From: Botrytis cinerea B05.10 | Lineage: Eukaryota > Ascomycota > Leotiomycetes > Helotiales > Sclerotiniaceae | Length of the DNA: 64,000 nucleotides | Direction: 5' to 3' | Assembly: GCF_000143535.2 (NCBI RefSeq) | Contig: NC_037323.1 | Location: 1 to 64,000 of the forward strand | The notes under the pieces: model-generated | What the model was told of the DNA's origin: nothing | Seen by the model: only the letters and a program-made list of their open reading frames with translations | Databases searched by the model: none | Program-made: the position numbers and the translations under genes | Shown here: positions 32,601-43,791 of the stretch, piece by piece | How positions within the stretch are numbered: position 1 is the stretch's first letter | Layout of the letters: every line of letters begins with the position of its first letter

Positions 32601-35470
32601 TTCTTGATGTTAGCTTCGAGGTCAACAAGTAAAGTAAATTACAATGAATTGCTTACTATACTGCAAACTATATATGCTAACAGAATTTTCTTGCTAGACT
32701 GACTTTCATACAATTCGATATCGCAAGACACAAGTGCGCTGGTATCTACGGATATTATTTACAAATTGGGAGATGAAGCAGCTTTCAATATGTTAATCGA
32801 TGTCGTTGGCCGATTGGGGAGGGGCTCTTCAGCTATGGTTTCTTGGGTATAAATGTGGTATTTGGCGTACTGAGGGGTACTTGTATGTACGATAGGTTAT
32901 TTTGTCCCCGTTATTTCGTTTCGCAACCTGGACAATGAATTGCACACCTCGTCACAGTGACGACGTTCGGGATATATTTTCAAAGATCTTCAGCTTGAGA
33001 ATGACATTCAGCATGGCACAGTTAAAATTCCATTGGTTTGGATCTCATATCAGATAAAAGGAAAGCTCACAGCCGCATGAGCTCATTTTGGTAGTAGGAG
33101 AAAGGGCCCCATAATAGATGGTGTTCCGTTGTCGAAGTTGAGAGCGCAGGGCCTGGAGAGTTGGGTCATTATATTGAAGATAATAGAACATATATGGATT
33201 TATCTAAATAATCATGGTGCGTTTGTAATGTCAGTGCTTCCAGACCTTATTGTAACGTTGCGTAGAGTCTGAGATTATTTAAATACATTTCAAGTCGGTC
33301 TCGAATTCCTAATGCCAAGTTGAGCTAAGCCGAAGCCCCCTTGGAGAAAAATCGTAACAATCATGTTACAGTGGGTAATGCCTAAACAAGAGAGATATAT
33401 GGTTGATGCGAGACTTGCTTCTCAATGAGCTTACTTCCACTCACTCCCCGTGCGATGTAGAGGATCCCACCACAGATGATTTAACATGAATGGAGAGGGG
33501 CATGATATAGCAATGAATGGTGCCTTGCAACACTTGAACAGCGTGTAGGAGAAGCCACCTAATTATTTATCGATGTATCCGCAATTAGTCACTACACATA
33601 TGAGGTAACATGATTCAGGTTTGACTTTAGCTGAAAGTTACAAGAAATACAATGTCCCTTCGCTTAGGCATGGAGTAAACCACTGGATTGAAGGTATGGA
33701 AAACAATAAGGAGGTAAGTTCACAAAGTCACTGATACTGTTGGTACCAGAAGGATACGGAAGACGTAGCACCCAGGAATTGCGTAGGTCCTATACGTTCA
33801 ATTCAATTACCACTGTGATATAGCTAATGTAATAAAGCCATAAGCTAATGCGAAAGAGATTAGCTTTTTCAATAAGTCAATATAATGAGACTTAATACTT
33901 TCAATACTTAGCTAGCCCCTTAGACAGGATACAATTAAAGTCATTCACTTCGTTCATACAGATACAGTTCTTCTGTGTACGGAAGAAACGGAAGATATGG
34001 TACCGTGATCTGAGTTGTTTGGAGCACAATCAATGCGTTGATGATTCTTGAGGTAAACTTAGGTTCCAACGCAATCCAATGCTCAGTTCTTGTGGTATAC
34101 CATTAGGGACACGAATGTAATCTCTCTTCTATGTTCAAAGACTTGTGTTCCGTACATGAATAGGATTACTATGCAATAGTTTGTTAATTCATCGTCTAAT
34201 AGCTGAAGTATTTGAGACTTCACATGTTATTTTATCAAATCCGTGTACGCTTTATCATCCGCCTCGTAAGGGGAAAATTTAAGCGAAAATCTTGGTAGCG
34301 ACAACAGTTTCTATTAGGTTCGCAATTGACATATTTGTAAGCACAATCAGACTCTACCTTCCTCAAAAGATTTTTACATTCATTTTTCCGGAGAGCCTTT
34401 GATGAAACATTGACTGTTTCTCTTATAAAGTGTACCTGTGTTATTGGATTACAACAATTTCAAAAGATACTGAACAAGTACTCATTATTCAATTCCATGT
34501 TTGCTTGGTTCTTGTCAAGATCGTCTGATGAGGGAGATTTTGGCAAACGGGTAGTACCCGCTGGTGTATTGGCATTTGAATGAGACCGATAATTGTTGGT
34601 ATCCACAAGTTCATTTTCCCTTTGAGACGGAGAATTGACAGGTCGCGCATTTGAATTTGTTTCCATGTTTTCAGTGGGTGGTTGGGTATTGTCTATATTG
34701 TAAGAAACTAAAAGACTGCTGGACGCGGCTTAATTGTGTCGAATGTTTTTTTCAAGAATTGGGCTGTGGTGCGGCTTCAAATGATTGAATTTGGGTTCTA
34801 CTAGTATTTCACGAATCGAAGAGGGGTCAAATTGGTTGATGTACATTGTTTTCTTACTTCAGTCATCTAGTGGATAAATTTTCTGTGCAAAGTCACTATT
34901 AAATGCTGGCATCGCTTGGTAGATAAGTCTGGGATTTTACTTGTGTGCACTTTGCATGCCATTTTTCATCTTGATTGAATCACATTTATTTGAGCTTGAC
35001 TTAGGCTAAGAGAATCACGCCGGCCCAATTGAATGAGTGTAGCGATGGTAGTAAATAGACAATTAATACAACATATCATGCAGGACGTGTTTGTATTATT
35101 TTTTGAGCAGAGTGATATGACTATTTTAAAGCATACTACCTCTCCCAATGCACTCCGAGTTGTCTGTACTAAATTACCGCAAAACTTAAAACACCTGATA
35201 CATAGTGCTTCCCTTATGAAAACAATTTTGGTTTTTTCCTTCTATAGAATTCTTTTCATATATAATATTTTTTTCCTACAAATTTTTTTTACAAAAAGTT
35301 TTTTTCTTACAAAAAATTCTTTTCTTATAAAATTTTTTTTTTTCTTTATAAAGTTTGAAGAGTAAAACAGATGTAGATTTGAAAGTATGAGAGTAATTAA
35401 ATCACATCTAGAGCACATAAGAGTACCTTGTAGTAAAATCAAACTAATCATTAATGAGGAAAAAATCTTT
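29606..35470. other. About 5.9 kb without a secure gene
   Basis: Normal base composition, no ORF with recognisable motifs. Weak candidates are a minus-strand open stretch at 29,943-30,543, one at 31,540-31,797, and a hydrophilic 68-codon frame at 34,460-34,666 (minus). 35,240-35,345 is T-rich like the A/T arrays. It may hold decayed or multi-exon genes I could not assemble. Confidence 0.5.
29943..30543 (-). pseudogene. Possible gene remnant, unrecognised
   Basis: Two overlapping minus-strand frames (87 and 130 codons) together look coding by amino-acid composition, but no splice solution is convincing and no family is recognised. Low confidence. Confidence 0.2.
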
Positions 35471-35531
35471 ATTTTATAAAAAAAACGAACTAATGTAGAA
35501 ACTAATGAAACTATTTACTTATTTAATGCTT

Positions 35532-38500
35532 CTATGAAAACCTCTGACCAAATTGTCTCTGGACTTGCTCCTTTCGCCTCGATGAAGCTTGCATTTGCCT
35601 CTTCTTCATATCGGAATAGATCTCTCGACTAACTGTGGGAACAAATGTAGATTTCCAGCCGTGAACTTTCAAACCATCAACCACAATGACCCTGCCATCT
35701 TTCTTCAGCATAGAATATGTGTCCTTCCATAAGTCAGTAACAATAATGTCACTAAAAATCAAAGAGTCTGCCAGGATGATTAAACCAGATTTCATTCGAC
35801 TCAAGCCCATATTAAACCTCCGCGGATCTGCGATAAAATCAAAGATGTGGAGATGGCTGCTAACGTCATCACCAAACTTTGGCATTTGACGCTGTGATGC
35901 AGCACAGACTGTGTCGAATATTACCATTTTGGCCTCCATCCCTTGGTAAGAATCTGCGGTTGATACTTGAAACTTTCGGCCCAATTTGGCAATCGACTTC
36001 ATTAACAGAGCGACCTGATACTTGTACGGTGTAATGATGAGAAGATCCTCATCGGTGAGCCCTGTAATACTGGTCGACATATCAACACAAATTTTGATAG
36101 CATAGTTTGCGGTATATGTATTACCACGACTAGTACCAAAGGTTTGCTTATGACTGAATGTGTTTCGCATATCAACAAAAACAGGGTATAGAAGCCCTTT
36201 CGGACTTGGTGTAAGCTCGAAGGGTAGCATATCACCGCGAAGATACTGTAGAGCGTATTTTTCGAAGCCGATACCCCATTGCGTCAAGACTAGTTTCTGA
36301 TAATCTGAAATGAGGCCATCATAGATCAGTGACGAGGTAATCTTGCTCAGACCTGGTTCCGTTCGCAATTGTTCATCGAGGAACAAACAGGGCCAGCCAT
36401 TATGCTGAAGATTGTGTAAAATTGTCTGGCCGAGCTGATCCGAAAACGAGTTAACACGTCTTTTGGGTGGTTCGACGTATCGAACAGCACTTGATCCAAT
36501 ATAAGGAGAGATTTGCTTGGTATCGCCAACTACAAGTATACGAACAAAAGGATTGATGTGGAGTAAAGCTTCTAGTAGAGGGACACAGCCAGCTTCATCA
36601 ATGACTAGAAGCTCGAAAACCGCGCGATACCATGCTAACCACGGTGTTACAGCCGCAATAGTAGTTGCAGATACAGTAGAGCAATGCGTCAAGACATCGA
36701 CTGCGCAGGCCTTTGACAGTGCATTGAATTTCTCTTGGGCCTCAGAAAGCTCTGAAGTACTCTTCACTTCAGGCTTGTTGTGATTTTCTGAAAGAAATGT
36801 TACTACATCGAGGAGTTGAGTATGCCTATACTTGAGATTCTCCAACACACAATTACCATGGCAAGAAATAACACCAATGACTTGGAGCATTCTATATGCT
36901 AGTGAGCCCTCAAAGTTGTAAACCTTGGAAGGTGTACCTAAGTTGTTGGGATGGGTGAATGGCTTTGTTACATCGTATGTGCGAAATTTCAATAATTCCA
37001 TATTTGATGTGTGAAGTCGTACATGCAAGACTTCGGGATCCTCTAATTTCTCCATCATACGCTTGAAGATATTAGTTGTTGCCGCGTTCGTGGTGCTCAG
37101 AATAAGTGTCTTCTTCTTAGCAAGAATGGCGCAGTGAATGAATGAAATAGTCATACTAGTTTTCCCAGTTCCAGGTGGTCCAATGACTGGTAGAATTCCC
37201 ATAGGGACATTACCCACGATGCTTTTCAATTTGATGGTCTGTTTATCTGTTGCACCTCCAAATACAAAATTGAGATTGTTGTTGGATAAATCAAAGGTCA
37301 TATTCTTATGGAAGAATTGATTTGAATCGTATACACCATTGCCCAAAAGCACTTGACGAATAGCTGTTCGATTACCGATCCTGGTTGAAGGTTTGTGGCC
37401 ATAGCCAAGGGATTCCATGACAACCTGCCCAAATGAAGGCTCATCATCATCATTGTCTGCCGCATCGGGACCGACCACATGTTCAGCTTCATCACCATAC
37501 AAACCAACATCTGGATCTGTATCTTCCACCACAACCTTAGTAAAGGTATCAGACATATCAATGTCAAAATCATCTTCAAGAGGTATAGAACATCCCGGGC
37601 TACTACCCTGGAAAAATTCATGCGGGGAAGGTGGGGGAGGTGGGGAAGGTGGGGAAGGCGAGGAATTGGGATGATCTGGATCCCATTCAATCAAAGCGCG
37701 AACTCTAGCCTTGACAGCAGTTTCTGCTTCAGCAACTCGAAGATAAACTAAAATGAAGGGTTTTGTTGGAGACAATGTACCATTTGGGGCCTCATCTGCG
37801 AGAATGAACTTGGTATCATCATCATTTTGATGCATGGTACGTGAGCATGTTAAGAGAACATTCCCATCATGATGAATCAAGTTGTTTGGCTCGACAAATG
37901 CCTCCCAGCCGTGCGTATCACCCTTAGGTTGGCGTTCTTCTGCGGATCTTGGTCGGAAATGGACATACAACTCGGATTCGGCTGCTAACAAAGTTCCACG
38001 ATCGATGGAAAGCTGTGGCAATGTTAAGGAGATCGCAAAGGTTTTCGTGCAGCCTGGTTTCTTATACCACCTAGCGGGAATAGGGGTATCTCGAAGCTCT
38101 TCACAGTACTGATTGATCCATAAATGTTCTTGTACAGTTCCGAAAAAATAACGTACCGCAAAATTGCTCCAAGAAGGGAAGTGGTTGACTGCTGGAAAAA
38201 CATCTGGGTATGGAAACATAGCTGGTTGATCGTTTTGTTTCTTCAACAGTTGAGTTACATTCCATTGTACCTTGGGCATACCATCCGGCGAACCATTCTT
38301 TGAGTACTGTTTGAAGCCGGGGGGAGATCCGAATTTCGCGAACATTTGAGCAGTTACATCGAAGTATTGTACCCAGAATGGATAGAAACTAGTAACATAT
38401 TCGAATTCACCTTGGTCCTTCCACAATGCGATGTGGTCGTGCAGAAGCTTGGAACTGTCCATTTCTGAAATGAATGCGCCATTATTGAATCCATGAACGG

Positions 38501-39065
38501 AAAAGCCTCGAGCTTTGAGAACGAATTTGATTGAAATGAGTGGTCCGTCTGGTAGTTTCGAAGCAGTCAAAGATTGGACTGTTTTTCTTGCTTTTTCGTC
38601 GAGCACAATGTAAGATAGGTCGAAATCATCTGCATGGAAATGGAACTCGATATATTGCTCGTGAGGGATGGTATCAAGATAAGTGTAGCCATTGTCGACG
38701 CGGCGTGGTAAGAAAAAGCGGATGCCTTGGTATGGAGGATCACGTAGCGGGTTGCACCTGAGGATATTGATACGAGTCGCATTACCCAAATCAGCCTTTC
38801 TTCCAATGGTACCAATGTATTTGTTTTCGTGGTTGTCTAGAGAACGAAAAAGACCATAAGTTCTCTCGACATCGGGTCTATGGGATTGCATCTCGTAATT
38901 GGAAGGGTATGCAGTATCGTAATCAGTACAGTTTGGGTCTGAAGACGTATTGACTGGAGTGTAGTCGGTAGCAGAAAGAACATGTTCGAGTCGTTTGGCG
39001 AGTAGAGCGTTAGAGGCAGCTTTTTCAGAACGTGCATTTCTGGCTTTCTTGGGGTCGAAAGACAT
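35532..39065 (-). CDS. Large superfamily 1 (UPF1/NAM7-like) helicase, 1,177 aa
   Basis: Uninterrupted ORF from ATG 39065. The first 600 residues have no domain I recognise and end in a Pro-rich linker (about 457-480) and an acidic stretch. The C-terminal half carries SF1 helicase motifs: Walker A GPPGTGKTS (about 630), DEAG Walker B (about 820), GDTKQISP (motif III), EQLR (motif IV region), TADSYQGMEA (motif V) and NMGLSRMK (motif VI, where related enzymes have ALTRAK). ATP-dependent RNA or DNA unwinding is expected from these motifs. Such proteins are often multicopy in filamentous fungi; whether this one is cellular or element-borne is open. A short minisatellite lies in its upstream region. 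The plus-strand gene at 40,436 is divergent from it. Confidence 0.9.
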   Translation of the reverse strand: MSFDPKKARNARSEKAASNALLAKRLEHVLSATDYTPVNTSSDPNCTDYDTAYPSNYEMQSHRPDVERTYGLFRSLDNHENKYIGTIGRKADLGNATRINILRCNPLRDPPYQGIRFFLPRRVDNGYTYLDTIPHEQYIEFHFHADDFDLSYIVLDEKARKTVQSLTASKLPDGPLISIKFVLKARGFSVHGFNNGAFISEMDSSKLLHDHIALWKDQGEFEYVTSFYPFWVQYFDVTAQMFAKFGSPPGFKQYSKNGSPDGMPKVQWNVTQLLKKQNDQPAMFPYPDVFPAVNHFPSWSNFAVRYFFGTVQEHLWINQYCEELRDTPIPARWYKKPGCTKTFAISLTLPQLSIDRGTLLAAESELYVHFRPRSAEERQPKGDTHGWEAFVEPNNLIHHDGNVLLTCSRTMHQNDDDTKFILADEAPNGTLSPTKPFILVYLRVAEAETAVKARVRALIEWDPDHPNSSPSPPSPPPPPSPHEFFQGSSPGCSIPLEDDFDIDMSDTFTKVVVEDTDPDVGLYGDEAEHVVGPDAADNDDDEPSFGQVVMESLGYGHKPSTRIGNRTAIRQVLLGNGVYDSNQFFHKNMTFDLSNNNLNFVFGGATDKQTIKLKSIVGNVPMGILPVIGPPGTGKTSMTISFIHCAILAKKKTLILSTTNAATTNIFKRMMEKLEDPEVLHVRLHTSNMELLKFRTYDVTKPFTHPNNLGTPSKVYNFEGSLAYRMLQVIGVISCHGNCVLENLKYRHTQLLDVVTFLSENHNKPEVKSTSELSEAQEKFNALSKACAVDVLTHCSTVSATTIAAVTPWLAWYRAVFELLVIDEAGCVPLLEALLHINPFVRILVVGDTKQISPYIGSSAVRYVEPPKRRVNSFSDQLGQTILHNLQHNGWPCLFLDEQLRTEPGLSKITSSLIYDGLISDYQKLVLTQWGIGFEKYALQYLRGDMLPFELTPSPKGLLYPVFVDMRNTFSHKQTFGTSRGNTYTANYAIKICVDMSTSITGLTDEDLLIITPYKYQVALLMKSIAKLGRKFQVSTADSYQGMEAKMVIFDTVCAASQRQMPKFGDDVSSHLHIFDFIADPRRFNMGLSRMKSGLIILADSLIFSDIIVTDLWKDTYSMLKKDGRVIVVDGLKVHGWKSTFVPTVSREIYSDMKKRQMQASSRRKEQVQRQFGQRFS

Positions 39066-39315
39066 ATTGGGAGATCGGAGATGAAACTGTACTCAGTCTC
39101 ACCAGGATTTCAGGGGATGGGATCATGCACCACAAAGGTGAATTTTTGACCTGTTCTAAAAGTAAGCCATCATGCAGACAAGATTGTTCAAAATGTTCGC
39201 AGGAATGGTCAACTTACTCAGGATGTGTCTGGAAAATCTTCAGGGGTTTATCTAAAGATAAAAAATAAGTTAGTGAGTTTCAAAATGATTGGATGAGAGA
39301 CAAGAATGTAGTTAA

Positions 39316-39530
39316 CGGATGGTGAGCGGTGATGGATGGTGAGCGATGATGGATGGTGAGCGATGATGGATGGTGAGCGATGATGGATGGTGAGCGGTGA
39401 TGGATGGTGATAGATCGATGGATGGTGATAGATCGATGGAAGTGATAGATCGGTGGAAGTGATGGATGGTGATAGATCGATGGAAGTGATGGATGTTGAG
39501 CGGTGGTGGATGTTGATAGATCGGTGGAAG
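39316..39530. repeat. Minisatellite (GGATGGTGAGCGATGAT family)
   Basis: About 17-18 bp units, first GGATGGTGAGCGATGAT, then GGATGGTGATAGATCGAT and relatives. It lies 250-470 bp upstream of the helicase start. An overlapping 173-codon ORF (39,312-39,833, minus) is explained by the repeat. Confidence 0.85.
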
Positions 39531-40110
39531 TGTGAAATGAAAGGATTGGGAAAGCTTACTTGAAAAAAGTATGTGTGGAAAGTTTGTTGTTGAGATTATT
39601 GATGAGAAGAAGGGAAGGGAAATTGAGGAAGAGAAGAGGTCTTTATATACATAAGCGAGATGGTCCCGGCTTAAGTGTAGAAGAGGCCAGTTGCTGCAAT
39701 TAGAGCAAACATGGTCTGCAAATAGAGCAAACATAACTTCAATTTGAATGGCGATAAGATGGTGGTTGTAGTTGGATAGTGCTCTATTGTTGTTGGATAT
39801 TTTGCCAAAAATCAACATAAGAATTAAATGCAAGTGGAGTCAGTTATAAATGGAGCAACCAGCATCTCACCATTGTGTAAACAAGTTTGTTATTCTTGTC
39901 TTCTGTTGCATAGTACCTTGTGGGATAGAAGTAATAAGTCAATGTGATCTTCAAATTGATTTATCTTAGCCCTAGTAAATTGGACTGCGTTGTAAATATC
40001 TTATCATACATTCAACTCTGGATGAGACTTTTCGCGCGCACAATTCCCAATTTTAAGAAACATCTGAAATACAAATTCGCACATAACAACAATATATCTA
40101 AACACGAATT

Positions 40111-40132
40111 GGAACGAGTAGTAACTCGTTCC
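40111..40132. repeat. Perfect 9 bp hairpin, copy 1
   Basis: GGAACGAGT, loop AGTA, ACTCGTTCC, followed by AATCTATTAT. It lies upstream of the gene at 40,436. Confidence 0.85.
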
Positions 40133-40302
40133 AATCTATTATATTAAAAGGCAAGCGATTCCTTGATTATATGCGCATTTGCACGAATTCATTACTCTAT
40201 TAGTAGAGTGGGAGCTTACAACTCAGAAATGTAGGAAAAGTCTCAAATTCACATCTGTTTACTCCAACAACAACTCCAGCGAAGATTCAGTCAAGTATGA
40301 TT

Positions 40303-40324
40303 GGGACGAGTCACCACTCGTCCC
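40303..40324. repeat. Perfect 9 bp hairpin, copy 2
   Basis: GGGACGAGT, loop CACC, ACTCGTCCC, followed by ATTCTATTAT. It is the same stem as copy 1 except for one A-T pair replaced by G-C on both arms. Confidence 0.85.
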
Positions 40325-40435
40325 ATTCTATTATTTCGAGTAAGTAAATTATCTCACGAACGAATATGCATTCACGAGAATTCACGGCTTCCTTGGCAGT
40401 ATGGAGACTTACAATGTGCCGCAACAGAAGCAAAG

Positions 40436-41210
40436 ATGCCTGACACGGAGCAAACAGAACAAACACTTAGCAAAGACGATGAAGGCCCATACATCGAACA
40501 AACAAACAATAAGAAAAGCACAAAAGCGAAGTCACATACTCTAGAGCCAGACTTATTAGCAAAGCATATTCGCATTTGGCATTCCTATCTACACGATAAT
40601 TTTACGGGAATGAATACCGGACAGAAGATATTGTTCTTAAAGAGGAAAGCGGAGGCAAATTTGGAACAATTAATGGAAGATAGAGGTCCACTCTATAGTC
40701 TAAAGGGGGAAGAGTTTTATGAGTCTATATACTCATCACAAGACATAGATCTATATGAGAGAATAGTAGGTTCTGCGTCTTTATACAATGATATTATATT
40801 ATACTAACATCTTTCAACAGGAGCATCAACGGCTGATTATTATTGAGATAACAGGATTAACAGATCAAGTTAAGAAAGGGAAGTTTATTGGGGAAGGACG
40901 GTATAAGATGGATAACTGTTTATCTTATGGTGAAAACTTGGGCGGCATCGATGGTCGAGAATTCGAGGGCAGACTCAGCATAAAGAATTGGATGATGGCG
41001 ACGAGGAGGGCCGGAGGATATTGGTTTCAGCCGGGAGATAGAAGAGAAATGGAGGTATTGAGAATATTCTCCAATAAAGAATGGAGGAGAAGGCCATGGA
41101 AGGCATACATGGCCGTCAAGAGAGCTCTAAATGGAATCATAGAGAGAAGTAAGAAGAAAATTAAAACTGTGGAGGAGATGCGTCGGGAGATCATTGCGGG
41201 ATTACAATGA
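40436..41210 (+). CDS. Unrecognised two-exon gene (239 aa)
   Basis: Exons 40,436-40,765 and 40,821-41,210. The 55 nt intron has a GTAGGT donor, a textbook TACTAAC branch and a TTTCAACAG acceptor, phase 0 on both sides. The ATG at 40,436 is chosen because it is the first ATG of the open frame. The protein is hydrophilic: N-terminal Thr/Glu/Lys-rich, then a helical stretch (KHIRIWHSYLHDN), and a basic C-terminal region with several Trp and Arg (RRAGGYWFQPGDRREMEVLRIFS) and a final Lys/Arg-rich helix. No family is recognised. It is divergent from the helicase, with two compensated hairpins upstream. Real gene likely, role unknown. Confidence 0.65.
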
Positions 41211-41633
41211 TGTTGATATCAGGAAAGTTGTGTTATAATTTCAAAATTTAAGGCGTTAATGGAAAGAAAGATAAGAATAACAGCGTGTCCTGGTTTTGAA
41301 TTCATGAATGTAATTTACATCTAAAGGTTTGTGGAAAGGTCGCGCAATGTATCGGAAAGTACATTAGCTGGTTTAGTGCATGAGTTTACCCGCTTTAATT
41401 AGCGGAAAATCAACGATTGTCTAAACCTTAAAATGACGACTCAAACTACATTACGTGCCAACTGCTATCAGCCAAAACACGTTTTCACACCAAAAATCAT
41501 CATTCCTTTATATAATTTTTATTATCATTATTAATATAATATAATCTTTTCTTTTTATAAACCAATTTAATGGATTCGTAGAAGCAAACGAAGTGGAAAT
41601 ATACTCTATATATTATATAATCATATTATATCT

Positions 41634-42545
41634 CTATAATAGGTTATTTTCATATTTATAGATTTATGAAACCCTTTTTGATTGATTATAAGTAATGTAT
41701 TGATATTAGGATATGATTGTTTTGATTGATAAAAAGGTTAAATTATTATAGAATAATTTCAATTCAGTATATAACTTTTTGAAAATATATAAATTAATTA
41801 TTAAAGATATATTCTATTAGAGTTTGTTATATATTTTTCAAATATATTATTTTTATTATTTTTTAAGTTTTAATTACTAGCTGCTGAGGAAAAAGAAATT
41901 TTCAGACTATGGATTCATAGTAGCTTTTTTTCTTTTTTTCTTATTTTTGAGATATATAAATTTTTAATTTTATTTCTTTAATCTTTATGAGGGCCAGCCC
42001 CCAAACCCCCGATCCTCGCTACGCTCGAGATTTAATTATAAATAATAATAATATTATAAACTTCACTAACCTCTCGCTTCTAGCTCGTATAAGAGCGCCG
42101 CAGATACAATTAAGCTTTAAAACCTTAGAACCTCAAAACCTCAAAACCTTATAAATCTCATTAATCTCATCCTAATTCTTATCCTAATTCTCTTTCTAAT
42201 TCTCTTTCTAATTCTCGCTTACATAATCTGACAGCTTATTATTCAAGGATGTTGAGATTTCGATTTAAATTTATAGTAAAATATCTATATTAATATATAA
42301 CTTTACAATTAAATCTTAAAAAGTAATAAAAATAATATGCTTAAAAAGCATATAGTAAACTCTATTAGAATATATCTTTAGTAATTAATTTATATATTTT
42401 CAAAAGATTATATATTAGATTGAAGTTTTATAATGATTTAGCTTCCTTATCGATTGGAACAACTTTATTATAATATCGGCATATTACTTATGACTAATCA
42501 GAAGGGGTTTTATGAATCTGTAAATATGAAAATGACCTATTATAG
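41634..42545. mobile_element. Non-coding element with about 240 bp terminal inverted repeats (912 bp)
   Basis: Left arm 41,634-41,877 and right arm 42,306-42,545 are inverted copies with scattered differences. Both outer ends read CTATAATAGG, followed by T(T/C)ATTTTCATATTTA. The middle holds the module shared with 13,944-14,097 (at 41,878-42,036) and a short C/T-rich repeat. There is no ORF and no clear target duplication. The right end stops five bases before the stop codon of the minus-strand gene at 42,550. Confidence 0.85.
41878..42036 (+). repeat. Dispersed module, second copy of 13,944-14,097
   Basis: CTAGCTGCTGAGGAAAAAG... ATGGATTCATAG ... GAGGGCCAGCCCCCAAACC...CGCTACGCTCGAG; the same order and spacing as at 13,944. 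Confidence 0.85.
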
Positions 42546-42549
42546 GGTG

Positions 42550-43200
42550 TTAGACTATCCCAATTGACTTGCTGTATATGGCCATGGACAAGGGCATAGA
42601 GCTCGCAGAATTTTTCAACCATTTATTGTGGGCACCGTGTCGACGTGTCATTGGTAGGTGTTCTCGCATGTGATCTTTTTCCATGTCCTTCCCCAAGTAA
42701 AAGAATAACGTTTTCGGAATTTTATTGAAGAGGGCCGATTCAACATTCTCCTTACCTCCAATTGGAGATGAAGAATAAACGTACTCTCGAGCTTCATCCC
42801 CAAAACTTTGCGGGACAATGTCTAAGACAGCGAGAGCGTCTTTGAGTGGGACATAAGTTGGAACCACATTTGGTTCAGTAAAGGTCGACAACTTCTCTCT
42901 CGAAGATTGTTTGTCAGGATGAAGATAGTTATCAAGTTTGGCAGATGCGCTTGCATTTGGTTGAATGTCAACATGATCTTTCACCTTTTTCTGAAACTCG
43001 GTCTTGCCGCTCCATAAACAAAGTAAGTATGAATTTGATGATAATGAGGGGAATTTGCATACCAGAAGTTGCGAATTGTGTTTCAAGTTTCGGGCCAGAT
43101 TGCTGGGGGCCTATAGATAGCAACAAAGTGGTTAGAGGTGATCCAAGAGGATGAGGAATGCGATCCAACTTACATTTTGTTTACGAAACCAATATTGCAT
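42550..43200 (-). CDS. Unrecognised gene, three proposed exons (about 175 aa)
   Basis: Exon 1 43,200-43,174, exon 2 43,110-43,063, exon 3 43,002-42,550. Intron 1 (63 nt, GTAAGT...CTATAG) is well supported. Intron 2 (60 nt, GTATGC...GCAAG) is optional, because the frame stays open through it. The protein is hydrophilic, with many Lys, Ser and Asn and no recognised motif. The stop codon (42,552-42,550) lies five bases from the end of the TIR element, so the present C-terminus may have been shaped by that insertion. Confidence 0.5.
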
Positions 43201-43791
43201 TTTGAAAAGGATTAGTAGCTATGAACCGCTACAAATGATGCAATGTTTGGTGGTGTCGATATTAGTGGGACGAGAAGGGGAGGATGTATCTGGCAGAAAT
43301 ACCTCTCTGCCACAGAAGATGAGAGGAAGAGTAAGGTTATCGAGAAGAAAGTATTGAGATTATTTGCGGTTGCTTTGGATTAATATCGGAAACTGACAGA
43401 GTTACTGCTCTGCCAGAGAAGAAGAGAGGAATAGTAAATGGCATGTAAATAAAATTGATTATGATGTTTGTTGGTGTTTTGGTTTACAATAATGAGAAAG
43501 TAAATTGAGCAGTTGGCGTCATTATATCAGGCCGAGAAAGAGATCAGTTATCAGCTCGAAATTTAAACGATCCAATGATAATTTGAAGATATTTTTTTTC
43601 GAATATGGATTTGTGCGGAAATAATCTTTGATGGTGAAGCTTGCGGTGCGGAGGGTGAAGACATTTTGTTTTCACTTTATCGAATCTGTGGTCAACTTTA
43701 CAATTCTCGGTTTCCAGACCACTATCATTTAGATTCAAAGTTGAGGTTATAGAAATAGTATCTTGTTGCAATTAAGGTATCAACATCAACA

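Noticed and set aside
39312..39833. 173-codon minus-strand ORF
   Set aside because: Its HHFHRSIT-type repeats are just the translation of the minisatellite, and the rest lacks protein character.
40170..40260. Possible tRNA gene (TAGTAGAGTGGGAGC and CTCAAATTC)
   Set aside because: Box-like words are present but no cloverleaf with acceptor stem can be drawn.
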